A DNA stretch of 39,293 nt. Origin: Azospirillum sp. TSO22-1 (lineage in GTDB: Bacteria; Pseudomonadota; Alphaproteobacteria; Azospirillales; Azospirillaceae). The notes beneath the pieces were generated by a model that was given only the letters and a program-made list of their open reading frames with translations, was not told where the DNA came from and did no database searches. Below, piece by piece: positions 28,634 through 38,291 of the stretch. Positions within the stretch are counted from its first letter, which is position 1. Every line of letters begins with the position of its first letter. A program made the position numbers and the translations under genes. The stretch spans positions 1-39,293 of the forward strand of contig NZ_LGQZ01000049.1 in the NCBI RefSeq assembly GCF_003116015.1, in the 5' to 3' direction.

Positions 28634-31317
28634 TTCAAATGCCGCCGCGTCCACGCCTTCTCCGTCTCGACCGTCAGGAAGATCGCCAAGCCGGCGCCGG
28701 CCATCAGCACCCAGTCGGTCCAGTCGACCGCAGCCGTACCGAACAGCGCCTGCAGCGGCGGGGCGTAGGTGAAGGCCAGCTGCAAGGCCGCCATCAGCGC
28801 AATGGAGAGCCACACCGGGCGGCTGCCGAACAGCGCCCGCAGGCTCAGCACCGGCGCCAGGATGGCGCGGGCGTTCAGCAGGAAGAAGATCTCGCCGACC
28901 ACCAGCGCGTTGACCGCCATGGTGCGCGCCGCTTCGATGGCGTCGCCATGGGCGAGGTGCAGGTGGAAGAAGCCGAAGCTTGCCGCCACCAGCAGCACCA
29001 TCACCAGCAGCATGCGCACCACCAGGAAGCGCGCCAGGATCGGCTCGTCCTGCGGACGCGGAGGGCGGGCCATGACGCCGGGCTCCGCCGGCTCGAAAGC
29101 CAGGGCGAGGCCGAGGGTGACGGCCGTCACCATGTTGACCCAGAGGATCTGCACCGCGGTGATCGGCAGCGTTGTGCCGGTCAGCACCGCCAGCAGGATC
29201 ACCAGCGCCTGTCCGCCGTTGGTCGGCAGCATGAACAGGATGGTCTTGCGCAAATTGTCGTAGACGGTGCGCCCCTCCTCGACCGCGTGGACGATGGAGG
29301 CGAAGTTGTCATCGGCCAGGACCATGCTCGCCGCTTCCTTGGCCGCCTCGGTGCCATTGCGGCCCATCGCCACGCCGACGTCGGCGCGCTTGAGGGCGGG
29401 CGCGTCGTTCACGCCGTCGCCGGTCATCGCCACCGACCGGCCGGCAGCCTGCAACGCGGTGACGAGGCGCAGCTTGTGCTCCGGCGTGGTGCGGGCGAAG
29501 ACGCCGTTGCCACGGGCGGCGGTGGCAAAGGCCGTGTCGTCCATACGGTCCAGCTCGGGGCCGGTGACCACGCCGCCGGTCAGGCCGAAGCGGTGGCCGA
29601 TGGCGCCGGCGGTGGCGGCGTGGTCGCCGGTGATCATCTTCACCGTGATGCCGGCGGCCTGGCAGGCCTGGACGGCGCACAGCGCCTCCTGGCGCGGCGG
29701 GTCGATCAGGCCGCACAGGCCGAGCAGGGTCAACCCCTCCTCCAGGTCGGCGAGGTTCAACTCGCCCAGGCTGAGCGGCGTGCGGCGGATCGCCAGGGCG
29801 ATGACGCGCTGCCCCTCGGCGCCCAGCTCGGCGGCACGGGCGGCCCAGCGGCCGCGGTCGAGCGGGGAGGAGGCGCCGTCGCTCAGTTCGGTCTCACAGC
29901 GGGCGATCACCCGTTCCGGCGCGCCCTTGAGGACGATCAGGCCGTGGCCGGCGTGGTCGTGGTGCAGGGTGGCCATGAACTGCTGCTCGGACTCGAAGGG
30001 CACGGCGTCACGGCGCGGGCAGCGGCCGAGCTCCTCGGCCGGGTCGACGCCGGCCTTCATGGCGAAGGTGAGCAGCGCCCCGTCGGTGGGGTCGCCGGTC
30101 AGCGTCCAGTCTCCACCCGGGTCGCGGTGCAGGGCGGCGTCGTTGCACAGCAGGGCGGCGCGGGCAAGGGTGGTCAGGTCTGCCTCGGCGGCGGGGTCGA
30201 CCAGGGTGCCGTCGCGGTGGATGTCTCCTTCGGGGCGGTAGCCGCTGCCGCCGACGGCGTAGGTGGCCGCGGCGGTCATCACGGTCTGCACGGTCAGTTC
30301 GTTGCGGGTCAGCGTGCCGGTCTTGTCGGAGCAGATGACGCCGACCGAGCCCAGCGTCTCCACCGCCGGCAGATGGCGGATGATGGCGTTGCGCCGCGCC
30401 ATGCGGGTGACGCCGATGGCCAGCGTGATGGTCATCACCGCCGGCAGCCCCTCGGGGATGGCGGCGACGGCGAGGCCGACGGCGGCCAGCACCATGTCCT
30501 GCCAAGGCTCGTGCATGACGAGGCTGCCGTAGGCGAAGGTGACGACGGCCAGCACCAGGATCAGCACCGTCAGCCAGCGCCCGAACGCCGCCATCTGCGC
30601 CAGCAGCGGCGTGGTCAGCGTCTGCACCGAGGCCAACAGGTGGCCGATGCGGCCGATCTCCGTGGCGTCACCGGTGGCGACCACGATGCCGGTGCCCTGA
30701 CCCTGCGCCACCAGCGTGCCGGCGTAAGCCATGCCGGCACGGTCGCCGAGGGCCGCGTCCTCCGCCACCGCGGCGGGGTCCTTGGCGACGGGCACGGACT
30801 CGCCGGTCAACGCCGCCTCCTGCACGCGCAGGCCCTTGGCGCGCTCGATGCGCAGGTCGGCGGGGACGCGGTCGCCGGAGGCGAGGAGCACGCGGTCGCC
30901 GGGCACCAGGTCCTCGGCCGGCAGGGTGACCGCCTCGCCGCCGCGCAGCGCGATGGCCTGCGGCGAGAGCATGCCGCGGATGGCGGCCAGTGCCTGCTCC
31001 GCCTTGCCCTCCTGGAGGAAGCCGATGAGCGCGTTGACCACCACGACGCCGAAGATGACGCCGGCGTCGGTCCAATGGCCCAGAAGCAGCGCCAGCGCGC
31101 CCGACGCCAGCAGCACGTAGATCAGGATGTTATCGAACTGTTTGAGGAAGCGCAGCCATCCCGGGCGTGGCTTTGGCGGAGTCAGGCGGTTCGGGCCGAC
31201 GCGGGCGAGGCGGTCGGCGGCCTCGGCCGGGCTGAGGCCTTCGGGCGGGGAGGCGAGGGCGGCGGCGGTCTCGGCGGGGGGGACGGCGTGCCAGGGGGTC
31301 TCGGTCACGGCGGGCAC
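28588..31317 (-). CDS. P2-type cation-transporting ATPase
   Basis: This 909-residue P-type ATPase resembles SERCA/PMR-like pumps. Residues 1-60 form the cation-ATPase N domain, TGES at 171-174 is the dephosphorylation loop, PEGL at 288-291 is the ion site in helix M4, DKTGT starts at Asp331 (phosphorylated), and TGDGVNDAP lies at about 632-640. M6 reads WVNMVTAVTLG, where the position equivalent to SERCA Asp800 is Ala, so calcium selectivity is unlikely to be classical. About ten transmembrane helices are expected. The last 16 residues and the TGA are encoded by an intergenic repeat. Its GTE-rich flanks and opposite orientation interrupt hemJ-rho. The substrate is not determined. Confidence 0.92.
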   Translation of the reverse strand: MPAVTETPWHAVPPAETAAALASPPEGLSPAEAADRLARVGPNRLTPPKPRPGWLRFLKQFDNILIYVLLASGALALLLGHWTDAGVIFGVVVVNALIGFLQEGKAEQALAAIRGMLSPQAIALRGGEAVTLPAEDLVPGDRVLLASGDRVPADLRIERAKGLRVQEAALTGESVPVAKDPAAVAEDAALGDRAGMAYAGTLVAQGQGTGIVVATGDATEIGRIGHLLASVQTLTTPLLAQMAAFGRWLTVLILVLAVVTFAYGSLVMHEPWQDMVLAAVGLAVAAIPEGLPAVMTITLAIGVTRMARRNAIIRHLPAVETLGSVGVICSDKTGTLTRNELTVQTVMTAAATYAVGGSGYRPEGDIHRDGTLVDPAAEADLTTLARAALLCNDAALHRDPGGDWTLTGDPTDGALLTFAMKAGVDPAEELGRCPRRDAVPFESEQQFMATLHHDHAGHGLIVLKGAPERVIARCETELSDGASSPLDRGRWAARAAELGAEGQRVIALAIRRTPLSLGELNLADLEEGLTLLGLCGLIDPPRQEALCAVQACQAAGITVKMITGDHAATAGAIGHRFGLTGGVVTGPELDRMDDTAFATAARGNGVFARTTPEHKLRLVTALQAAGRSVAMTGDGVNDAPALKRADVGVAMGRNGTEAAKEAASMVLADDNFASIVHAVEEGRTVYDNLRKTILFMLPTNGGQALVILLAVLTGTTLPITAVQILWVNMVTAVTLGLALAFEPAEPGVMARPPRPQDEPILARFLVVRMLLVMVLLVAASFGFFHLHLAHGDAIEAARTMAVNALVVGEIFFLLNARAILAPVLSLRALFGSRPVWLSIALMAALQLAFTYAPPLQALFGTAAVDWTDWVLMAGAGLAIFLTVETEKAWTRRHLNPSPVPGEGGAVGAG

Positions 31318-31421
31318 CTGCGGTGGCGGATCCTGCCCGCCTTACGTCGTGCCGCGGCGTGGCCTATGCCAGATGGTGCGACAAAACTCGCCGGTCGGGA
31401 ACATCACCGTCTCGCTTTCGT

Positions 31422-31450
31422 TTGACTTGGCAAGCGGGATTCGATACCCA
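31422..31450 (+). promoter_or_regulatory. Candidate rho promoter
   Basis: TTGACT (31422-31427) is a five-of-six -35 match. A weak -10 lies 15-17 bp downstream (GATACC at 31443 or TACCCA at 31445). It would give a leader of more than 200 nt before rho. Low-consensus -10 elements are usual in this group. Confidence 0.4.
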
Positions 31451-31559
31451 TGTGTCGACCGCGGGGTTTCGCTCCGCGGGAAGCTCCTCCGTACCTGATC
31501 CGTACCACACCTGATCTGCAAAGATCCGACGCCCCGGCCCCCGCCTTATCGCCGGGCGC

Positions 31560-31674
31560 GGCGAGCGAAGGGAAATCCTCCGCCCCCGCCGTGTCTCCAC
31601 TCCCGACGCTGTCGTCGTCGGCACGGGACTCGCAGCCACACCTCCCCCACGCCCGACCTGCCCATAGGCCCCCG
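31560..31674 (+). other. C-rich, G-poor rho leader (possible Rho-binding region)
   Basis: The 357-bp interval 31318-31674 holds the probable promoter and leader of rho. Its last ~50 nt are about half C with few G, with little hairpin potential, which resembles a Rho utilisation region. The frame upstream is also open, in phase with rho, from an ATG at 31450. The encoded peptide is Ser/Pro-rich and unconserved, so I treat this as leader. Confidence 0.45.
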
Positions 31675-32931
<1,257 letters not shown>

Positions 32932-32963
32932 GATTTTTCTCGGCTCTCGACCGCCCCTCTATT

Positions 32964-32993
32964 CCGTCATCCCCGCGAAGGCGGGGATGACGG
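32964..32993. repeat. REP palindrome, family C (single hairpin)
   Basis: CCGTCATCCCCGC (32964-32976) pairs perfectly with GCGGGGATGACGG (32981-32993) around a GAAG loop. It lies downstream of rho. The same core occurs as a pair at 36225-36307. This type of TCATCCCCGCGAAGGCGGGG palindrome is a common dispersed repeat in several Proteobacteria. Confidence 0.8.
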
Positions 32994-33055
32994 CCAAAAG
33001 AGAGTCGTCGATGGCGGGGTGGAGAGCCGGAGGATTCTCGTTCCGGAAACGCAAT

Positions 33056-33089
33056 AAAAAACGCGAGGGCTGAAACCCTCGCGTTTTTT
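33056..33089. terminator. Bidirectional intrinsic terminator between rho and secB
   Basis: A 14-bp perfect stem (33056-33069 with 33076-33089, core CGCGAGGG/CCCTCGCG) has a 6-nt loop. It is flanked by six A on the left and six T on the right, so it works for both convergent transcripts, rho (+) and secB (-). Confidence 0.92.
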
Positions 33090-33113
33090 GTTTTCAGGTC
33101 AAGGTGTTGGCGA

Positions 33114-33602
33114 TCAGAACGCCGTCTCTTGCCCGCCCTCGCCCTGCTCGGCGGCGCCCATCTGGCGGCGGTAGAGGTCGGCGAAGTCGATGGGGTTCAG
33201 CATCAGCGGCGGGTAGCCGCCCTCGCGCGTCGCGTCCGCGACGATGGCGCGGGCGAACGGGAACAGCAGGCGCGGGCCCTCGATCATCAGGATCGGGCGC
33301 AGGTGCTCCTGCGGGATGCCAGCGAGCTGGAACAGGCCGCCGTAGGACAGCTCGACCAGGAAGGCGACCGTCTCACCCTGCTTCGCCTCGGCGCGCAGCT
33401 GCAGCGACACCTCGTAAATGTCGTCGGCGGCCGGGCGCACCTGCACGTCGACGCCGATGTTCACCTGCGGCTGCGGCTGGCCGGGCAGCAGGGTCTGCGG
33501 CGCGTTCGGGTTCTCGAACGACAAATCCTTGACGTACTGGGCAAGGACATTCATCGGCAGCGTGCCGGGGCCCTGATCCTGGCCGTTGGACTGATCCGAC
33601 AT
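33114..33602 (-). CDS. secB: Protein-export chaperone SecB
   Basis: This 162-residue tetrameric cytoplasmic chaperone holds preproteins unfolded and hands them to SecA. Family features are VLAQYVKDLSFENPNAP near residue 20, YEVSLQLRAEAKQGETVAFLVELSYGGLFQL and LLFPFARAIVADATREGGYPPLMLNPIDFADLYRRQ. The acidic, Gln/Gly-rich ends are usual. The ATG has GGAG about 8 nt upstream. It precedes fxsA by 88 bp (same strand) and ends facing rho, separated by the strong terminator. Confidence 0.96.
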   Translation of the reverse strand: MSDQSNGQDQGPGTLPMNVLAQYVKDLSFENPNAPQTLLPGQPQPQVNIGVDVQVRPAADDIYEVSLQLRAEAKQGETVAFLVELSYGGLFQLAGIPQEHLRPILMIEGPRLLFPFARAIVADATREGGYPPLMLNPIDFADLYRRQMGAAEQGEGGQETAF

Positions 33603-33689
33603 GAACGAACTCCTGGCCGGAAACCGGCCGCTGGCGGTTGTGAACTGTGGTCCCGCTGGCTAGCACGGATCTCGGGTACGAACAACCTG

Positions 33690-34211
33690 TCAGGGGCGCC
33701 GGTCCGGGCCCTTGTCCCCGTCCGCGCCCCAGCGGGATTCCTCGAGGCGCGGGGCGTCCGCCGCCACCTCGGTGTACTCGACGTCGATGACCTGACCGGT
33801 GCGGGTGGTGCCGGCGGGGCCGCCGGGCGTGCCGTTGGTCCACACCTTCAGCGACCCGGCGGCGCGCAGACGGTTCAACAGCCAGCGGCCCAACGCGTCG
33901 CGCGGGAACGGCAGCAGAAGCAGCAGGGCGACGACGTCGGTGAGGAAGCCGGGGATCATCAGCAGGATGGCGCCGGCCACCACGCAGAAGCCCTGGAACA
34001 CCGCACCGACCGGCAGCTCGCCGCGCTCCAGCGTCTCCTGCGCGCGCCGCAGCGTGGCGAGGCCCTGGTGGCGCAGCAGCAGCGACCCGGCGAAGAACGC
34101 CGCGACGATCAGCAGCACCGTCGGTCCGGCGCCGATCCAGGTTCCCACCTGGATCATCACGGCGATCTCCAGCACCGGCAGGAGGAGAAGCAGCAGCACC
34201 AGCGGATTCAT
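33690..34211 (-). CDS. fxsA: FxsA family membrane protein
   Basis: This inner-membrane protein of about 173 residues is of the FxsA/UPF0716 family (the E. coli member was linked to F-plasmid exclusion of phage T7; its general role is unknown). Hydrophobic segments are near residues 2-18, 26-42 and 74-100. Conserved elements are EIAVMIQVGTWIGAGPTVLL, LLRHQGLATL, PGFLTDVVALLLLLP and a cytoplasmic tail ending in charged residues. Start at 34209-34211 (MNPLVLLLL) is chosen because AAGGA lies 5 nt upstream; an ATG two codons earlier (34217) is also possible. It is divergent from timA. Confidence 0.93.
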   Translation of the reverse strand: MNPLVLLLLLLPVLEIAVMIQVGTWIGAGPTVLLIVAAFFAGSLLLRHQGLATLRRAQETLERGELPVGAVFQGFCVVAGAILLMIPGFLTDVVALLLLLPFPRDALGRWLLNRLRAAGSLKVWTNGTPGGPAGTTRTGQVIDVEYTEVAADAPRLEESRWGADGDKGPDRRP

Positions 34212-34364
34212 GCCCATCCTTGCTCTTTCAGGGCCGAGGGCCTATCTAGTCGAGGGAAACGTCGCCGGTCGTCACGATCGGGCGACCCCGTTCGGCGCAT
34301 CGACCTGCAAGACTTAATGTGTGCGGGCCGGACGGTCCAGGCCAATCCCTGAAGGACAGGCGCA

Positions 34365-35030
34365 ATGGGTGAAGGGTTCGTGTTCATCGAGATCGTCATC
34401 TTCGCGATGATCGCCGCGTTTCTGGTCTACCGGCTGCGCAGCGTGCTCGGCCGCCGCACCGGCGAGGAGCGTCCCCGGCCCAACCCCTTCACCGCGCCCC
34501 CGGCCCGGCCCGACAACGTGGTCGCGATGCCGCCGCGCGCCGCGGCCGACGCGCCCTACGCGCCGGACGAGCCGGTGTCGCTGGCCGAGGCGCTGAAGCA
34601 GATCCACGCCGCCGACCCGACCTTCGACGAGAAGACCTTCCTCCAGGGTGCCCGCGGCGCCTTCCAGATGGTGGTCGAGGCCTTCGCCGCCGGCGACACC
34701 GCGACGCTGCGGCCGCTGCTGTCGGACGACGTGTACGACAACTTCGTCCAGGCGATCCGCCACCGCCAGTCGGCCGGCGAGACTCTGGAGACCCGCATCG
34801 ACCGCATCCGCGACGCCGACGTGATCGAGGCCCGCCTGGACGGCCGCGACGCGCTGGTCACCGTCAAGTTCGTCTCCGACCAGATCAACCTGGTGCGCAA
34901 CGCCGCCGGCGAGATCACCGACGGCGATCCGAAGCAGCCGGTCGAGGTGGTCGACATCTGGACCTTCCGCCGCAACATCCGCGCCCGCGACCCGAACTGG
35001 GCGCTGGTCGAGACGCGCACCCCGAATTGA
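34365..35030 (+). CDS. timA: Tim44/TimA family protein
   Basis: This 221-residue protein has one N-terminal transmembrane segment (residues 5-23). A Pro-rich linker follows (about residues 30-60), then the Tim44-like domain, seen as DPTFDEKTFLQGARGAFQMVVEAFAAGDTATLRPLLSDDVYDNF, VTVKFVSDQINLVRNAAGEI, and a final VVDIWTFRRNIRARDPNWALVET. Alphaproteobacterial TimA relates to the mitochondrial Tim44 import component, and its bacterial role is thought to be at the inner membrane. It is followed directly by mltA and lies beside fxsA and secB, a common alphaproteobacterial neighbourhood. Confidence 0.94.
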   Translation: MGEGFVFIEIVIFAMIAAFLVYRLRSVLGRRTGEERPRPNPFTAPPARPDNVVAMPPRAAADAPYAPDEPVSLAEALKQIHAADPTFDEKTFLQGARGAFQMVVEAFAAGDTATLRPLLSDDVYDNFVQAIRHRQSAGETLETRIDRIRDADVIEARLDGRDALVTVKFVSDQINLVRNAAGEITDGDPKQPVEVVDIWTFRRNIRARDPNWALVETRTPN

Positions 35031-35035
35031 TCCCT

Positions 35036-36193
35036 GTGAGCCGGAAGCATCGGGCCGCCGGGCTGGCGTTGCTGGCCCTGGCGGCCTGTGCGCGTCCGGA
35101 GCCACCGCCGGACACGCTGACCCTCGCGCCGGCGTCATTTTCCGACCTGCCGGGCTGGGCCGCCGACCGCGTCGCCGAGGCGGTGCCGGCGCTGGCCCGC
35201 TCCTGCGCCAAGATCCGCACGCTGCCGCCTGGGCGGGCGTTGGGCGTCGGCGGCACGGCGGGCGACTGGCTGCCGCCCTGCGAGGCGCTGGCCGGTGTGC
35301 CGGCCGGCGACGACGCGGCGGCGCGCGCCTATTTCGAGCGCTGGTTCACCCCCTACGCCGCCGGCAACAATGGCGTACGGCGTGGGCTGTTCACCGGCTA
35401 CTACGAGCCGGAGCTGAAGGGGACGCGGGCGCCGTCGGCGGCCTTCCCGGCGCCGCTCTACAAGCGACCGCCGGATCTGGTGATGGTCGAGCTGGCCGAT
35501 TTCGGCGAGCAGTGGAAGGGCCAGCGCATCGCCGGCCGGGTGCTCGCCGGCCGGCTCAAGCCCTACGAGGATCGCGCCGCCATCGAGGCCGGCGCGCTGC
35601 GCGGCAAGGGGCTGGAGCTGCTGTGGGTCGACGACCCGGTCGGCGCGTTCTTCCTGCAGATCCAGGGCTCGGGACGGGTGACGCTGCCGGACGGCCGGGA
35701 GGTCCGCGTCGGCTACGCCGGCCAGAACGGCCACAAGTACGTCGCCATCGGCAAGGAGCTGATCGACCGCGGCGAGCTGACGCGCGAGGAGGTCTCGTTG
35801 CAGAGCATCCGCGCGTGGCTGCAGGCGCACCCGGATCAGGCGGCGGACCTGATGAACCGGAACCCGTCCTACGTCTTCTTCCAGGAACTGACCGGCGACC
35901 AGCCGAACGGCGCCCAGGGGGTGCCGCTGACGCCGCGGCGCAGCCTCGCCGTCGACCCGAAGTTCGTGCCGTACGGGATGCCGGTGTGGCTCGACGCCGA
36001 GGACCCGGTGAACGCCGGTGCACGGCTGCGCCGGCTGCTGGTGGCGCAGGACACCGGCGGCGCGATCCGCGGCCCCGTGCGCGGCGACGTGTTCTGGGGG
36101 CACGGGCCGGACGCCGAACAGCGCGCCGGGGTGATGAAGAGCGCCGGGGAATACTGGCTGCTGCTGCCCAGGGGGGTGACGCCGGCGGGCTGA
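35036..36193 (+). CDS. mltA: Membrane-bound lytic murein transglycosylase A
   Basis: This protein of about 385 residues cleaves peptidoglycan with formation of 1,6-anhydro ends. A lipoprotein signal (hydrophobic GLALLALAAC with lipidated Cys) gives outer-membrane anchoring. The MltA domain shows GLFTGYYEPELKGTR, FFLQIQGSGRVTLPDG, VGYAGQNGHKYVAIGKEL and NPSYVFFQEL. The 3D (double-psi beta barrel) part carries the catalytic Asp in AQDTGGAIRG (residue about 339). The start is taken as GTG at 35036, 5 nt after the timA stop; an in-frame TTG at 35027 is an alternative overlapping timA. Downstream lies a REP pair. Confidence 0.95.
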   Translation: MSRKHRAAGLALLALAACARPEPPPDTLTLAPASFSDLPGWAADRVAEAVPALARSCAKIRTLPPGRALGVGGTAGDWLPPCEALAGVPAGDDAAARAYFERWFTPYAAGNNGVRRGLFTGYYEPELKGTRAPSAAFPAPLYKRPPDLVMVELADFGEQWKGQRIAGRVLAGRLKPYEDRAAIEAGALRGKGLELLWVDDPVGAFFLQIQGSGRVTLPDGREVRVGYAGQNGHKYVAIGKELIDRGELTREEVSLQSIRAWLQAHPDQAADLMNRNPSYVFFQELTGDQPNGAQGVPLTPRRSLAVDPKFVPYGMPVWLDAEDPVNAGARLRRLLVAQDTGGAIRGPVRGDVFWGHGPDAEQRAGVMKSAGEYWLLLPRGVTPAG

Positions 36194-36224
36194 TGCCGTC
36201 GGCGCTCTTGCACTTTCCCACATG

Positions 36225-36307
36225 GTCATCCCCGCGAAGGCGGGGATCCATAACTCCCAAAGCGAGGGGTCGTGGAACGTATGGATCCCCGCCTTCGCGG
36301 GGATGAC
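36225..36307. repeat. REP palindrome pair, family C (inverted dimer)
   Basis: Arms at 36225-36252 and 36280-36307 are perfectly complementary over 28 bp, and each arm is itself a palindrome around CCCCGCGAAGGCGGGG. Between them is a 27-bp spacer. It lies between the convergent mltA and chemoreceptor genes. It has the layout of a BIME-like double repeat. Confidence 0.88.
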
Positions 36308-36350
36308 GGCCAATAAAGTGTCTGGAGCGACGTTTTCCGCCCGCCGCCTG

Positions 36351-36382
36351 AAACAAAAGCCCCTCCCGGTGAGGGGAGGGGC
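36351..36382 (-). terminator. Intrinsic terminator of chemoreceptor gene
   Basis: GCCCCTCCC (36359-36367) pairs with GGGAGGGGC (36374-36382) around a 6-nt loop. On the minus strand it is followed by the T-rich complement of AAACAAAA (36351-36358). It sits 40 bp after the stop of the chemoreceptor gene. Confidence 0.78.
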
Positions 36383-36421
36383 GAGTTTCAGGGAGGAACG
36401 CCGAACGCCGGGCTGCGCGGC

Positions 36422-38113
36422 TCAGCCCGCGCGCACCTTGGTGAGGAAGGCGGAGACCTGATGGCGGAGCTGCTCGCTCTGCTGGCTCAGGCTCCGGGTG
36501 GTGTCGGTGACGTGCGTCGCGCACTGGCCGGTCTCGCCCACCACCAGCGTTACCCCGGCGATCTTCTCGCTGACGTGGGTGGTGCCGCGCGCCGCGTCCT
36601 GGACGTTGCGGGCGATCTCGCGCGTGGTCTGGGCCTGCTGGTCGATGGCCGCGGCGATCGAGGCGGAGATGGCGTCGATGCGGCCGATGGTGGCGCTGAT
36701 GGTCTCGATCTCCGTGGCCGCGCCGCGCGTGGCGGACTGGATGCCCTCGATCTGGGCGGAGATCTCCTCGGTGGCGCGGGCGGTCTGGTTGGCCAGCGCC
36801 TTCACCTCGCTGGCCACCACGGCGAAGCCCTTGCCCGCTTCACCGGCGCGCGCCGCCTCGATGGTGGCGTTGAGCGCCAGCAGGTTGGTCTGCCCGGCGA
36901 TCTGCTGGATGAGCTGCACCACCTCGCCGATCTTGCGGGCGGCGTCGGAGAGCTGCTGCATGCGGGTGCTGCTGGCCTGGGCCTCGGTGACCGCGCCGCG
37001 GGTCATGGTAGCGGCCTCGCCGACCTGGCGGGTGATCTCGGCGATGGAGGCCGACAGCTCCTCGGACGCCGCGGCGACGGCCTGCACGTTGGAGGTCGTC
37101 AGGCCGGCAGTGGTCGACACCTCGGCCGCCTCGCCGGACGCGCGCCCGCTCATGGTCGCCAGCTGCTGGGCCGACGCGCTGAGGTCGCGCGCCGCGGTGC
37201 CGACCGCATCGACGATGCCGGACACACCGGCCTCGAAATTGGCCGCGACTTCCGCCAGCTCGCGGCGGCGGCGCGTCTCCGCGTCGCTCTTCTGGCGTTC
37301 CTGCTCGGTGCGCAGGCGCTCCATCTCCCTGGCGTTGTTGCGGAAGACCTCCACGGTCGCCGCCATCTCACCGATCTCGTCGCGCCGGCCGGCCTCCGCG
37401 ACGGCGACGTCGAGCCGCCCGTCGGCGATCTGCCGCATCCGGTCGCGCAGCGCGTTCAGCGAGCGGCAGGTCCCGCGGGTGATCAGGAAGGCGACGATGG
37501 CGGCGGGCACCGCCAGCACCAGGGTGACCAGGGAGAAGCGCAGCAGCTGCGCGGCGAACTCGGCCTGGATGTCGTCGATGTAGACGCCGGTGCCGATCAT
37601 CGCATTCCACGGCTTGAACAGCTGGACGTAGCTCAGCTTCGGCGACGGCTTTTCCTGACCGGGGCGAGGGTAGTGGTAATCGACCACGGCGCCGTCGGCG
37701 GTCTTCAGCCCGTCGATGAACGAGCCGACGATCAGCTTGCCGTTGGAGTCCTTGAGGCCCAGGCGGTTGGTACCGACCTGCTGCGGGAAGCCGCCGTTGG
37801 CGAGCGCGATGCCGTCCATCCCGATGACGAAGAGGTATTCGCCGTCGCCGTAGCGCATGCCGTGCACGATGGTGCGGAACCTCTCCTGCGCCTGCTCGCG
37901 CGTCGCGCGGCCGGCCTTCACCTCGTCCTCGAGGGTCTTGGCGATGCCGGCGGCGGTCTCGACGATGGAGCGCAGGGAGTCGACCCGGCTGTCGATCATC
38001 ATCCGGTGGATCGACGCCGCCGCCAGCGCGGTGGCCACGCCGACCGCGACCAGCGTCACCACGAGAGGCAGCCACAGCTTGCGGCTGAGCTTCATGTTGT
38101 CCAGGACTCGCAT
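36422..38113 (-). CDS. Methyl-accepting chemotaxis protein (Cache domain)
   Basis: This 563-residue receptor has transmembrane helix 1 at about residues 14-35. A periplasmic single Cache domain follows to about residue 185 ([19 protein letters not shown], then [19 protein letters not shown]). Helix 2 lies near 192-212, HAMP at 213-265 and the signalling domain at about 300-540, with [33 protein letters not shown] as the hairpin tip (listed here as the segment around 36770-36870). It should link a small-molecule signal to CheA. The ligand is unknown. GGGAG lies 9 nt upstream of ATG. No che genes are nearby, so it is an orphan receptor. Confidence 0.95.
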   Translation of the reverse strand: MRVLDNMKLSRKLWLPLVVTLVAVGVATALAAASIHRMMIDSRVDSLRSIVETAAGIAKTLEDEVKAGRATREQAQERFRTIVHGMRYGDGEYLFVIGMDGIALANGGFPQQVGTNRLGLKDSNGKLIVGSFIDGLKTADGAVVDYHYPRPGQEKPSPKLSYVQLFKPWNAMIGTGVYIDDIQAEFAAQLLRFSLVTLVLAVPAAIVAFLITRGTCRSLNALRDRMRQIADGRLDVAVAEAGRRDEIGEMAATVEVFRNNAREMERLRTEQERQKSDAETRRRRELAEVAANFEAGVSGIVDAVGTAARDLSASAQQLATMSGRASGEAAEVSTTAGLTTSNVQAVAAASEELSASIAEITRQVGEAATMTRGAVTEAQASSTRMQQLSDAARKIGEVVQLIQQIAGQTNLLALNATIEAARAGEAGKGFAVVASEVKALANQTARATEEISAQIEGIQSATRGAATEIETISATIGRIDAISASIAAAIDQQAQTTREIARNVQDAARGTTHVSEKIAGVTLVVGETGQCATHVTDTTRSLSQQSEQLRHQVSAFLTKVRAG

Positions 38114-38291
38114 GCAGGCGTACTCCCGTTCCGGCCGTTGCTGGCCTATTCAATAGTTTTACTATCTAACGAAAAAATGAACGGGATATTACCGGCGCAA
38201 GACGCCGGCGGGTCCGGGCTGCGTGAGCCCTTCGGAACCTAAGCAATTCCCCTCCGTTCCTCCTCCCACATTCACCGTGGGGAGATCGGCG
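38114..38291. promoter_or_regulatory. Divergent intergenic region, chemoreceptor and DUF1206 genes
   Basis: The core 38145-38190 is AT-rich in a GC-rich setting and likely holds promoters for both divergent genes. No convincing sigma28 (TAAA-N15-GCCGATAA) or sigma54 signature was found. Confidence 0.3.

Noticed and set aside
28639..31425. A 928-codon plus-strand frame across the P-type ATPase
   Set aside because: The minus-strand ATPase has intact DKTGT, TGES and GDGVNDAP motifs, while the plus-strand product is low-complexity Gln/His/Gly/Arg.
31450..31674. In-frame N-terminal extension of Rho from an ATG at 31450
   Set aside because: The added 75 residues are Ser/Pro/Ala-rich and unlike any Rho N-terminus. 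Translation from 31675 gives the conserved MNLQELK start.
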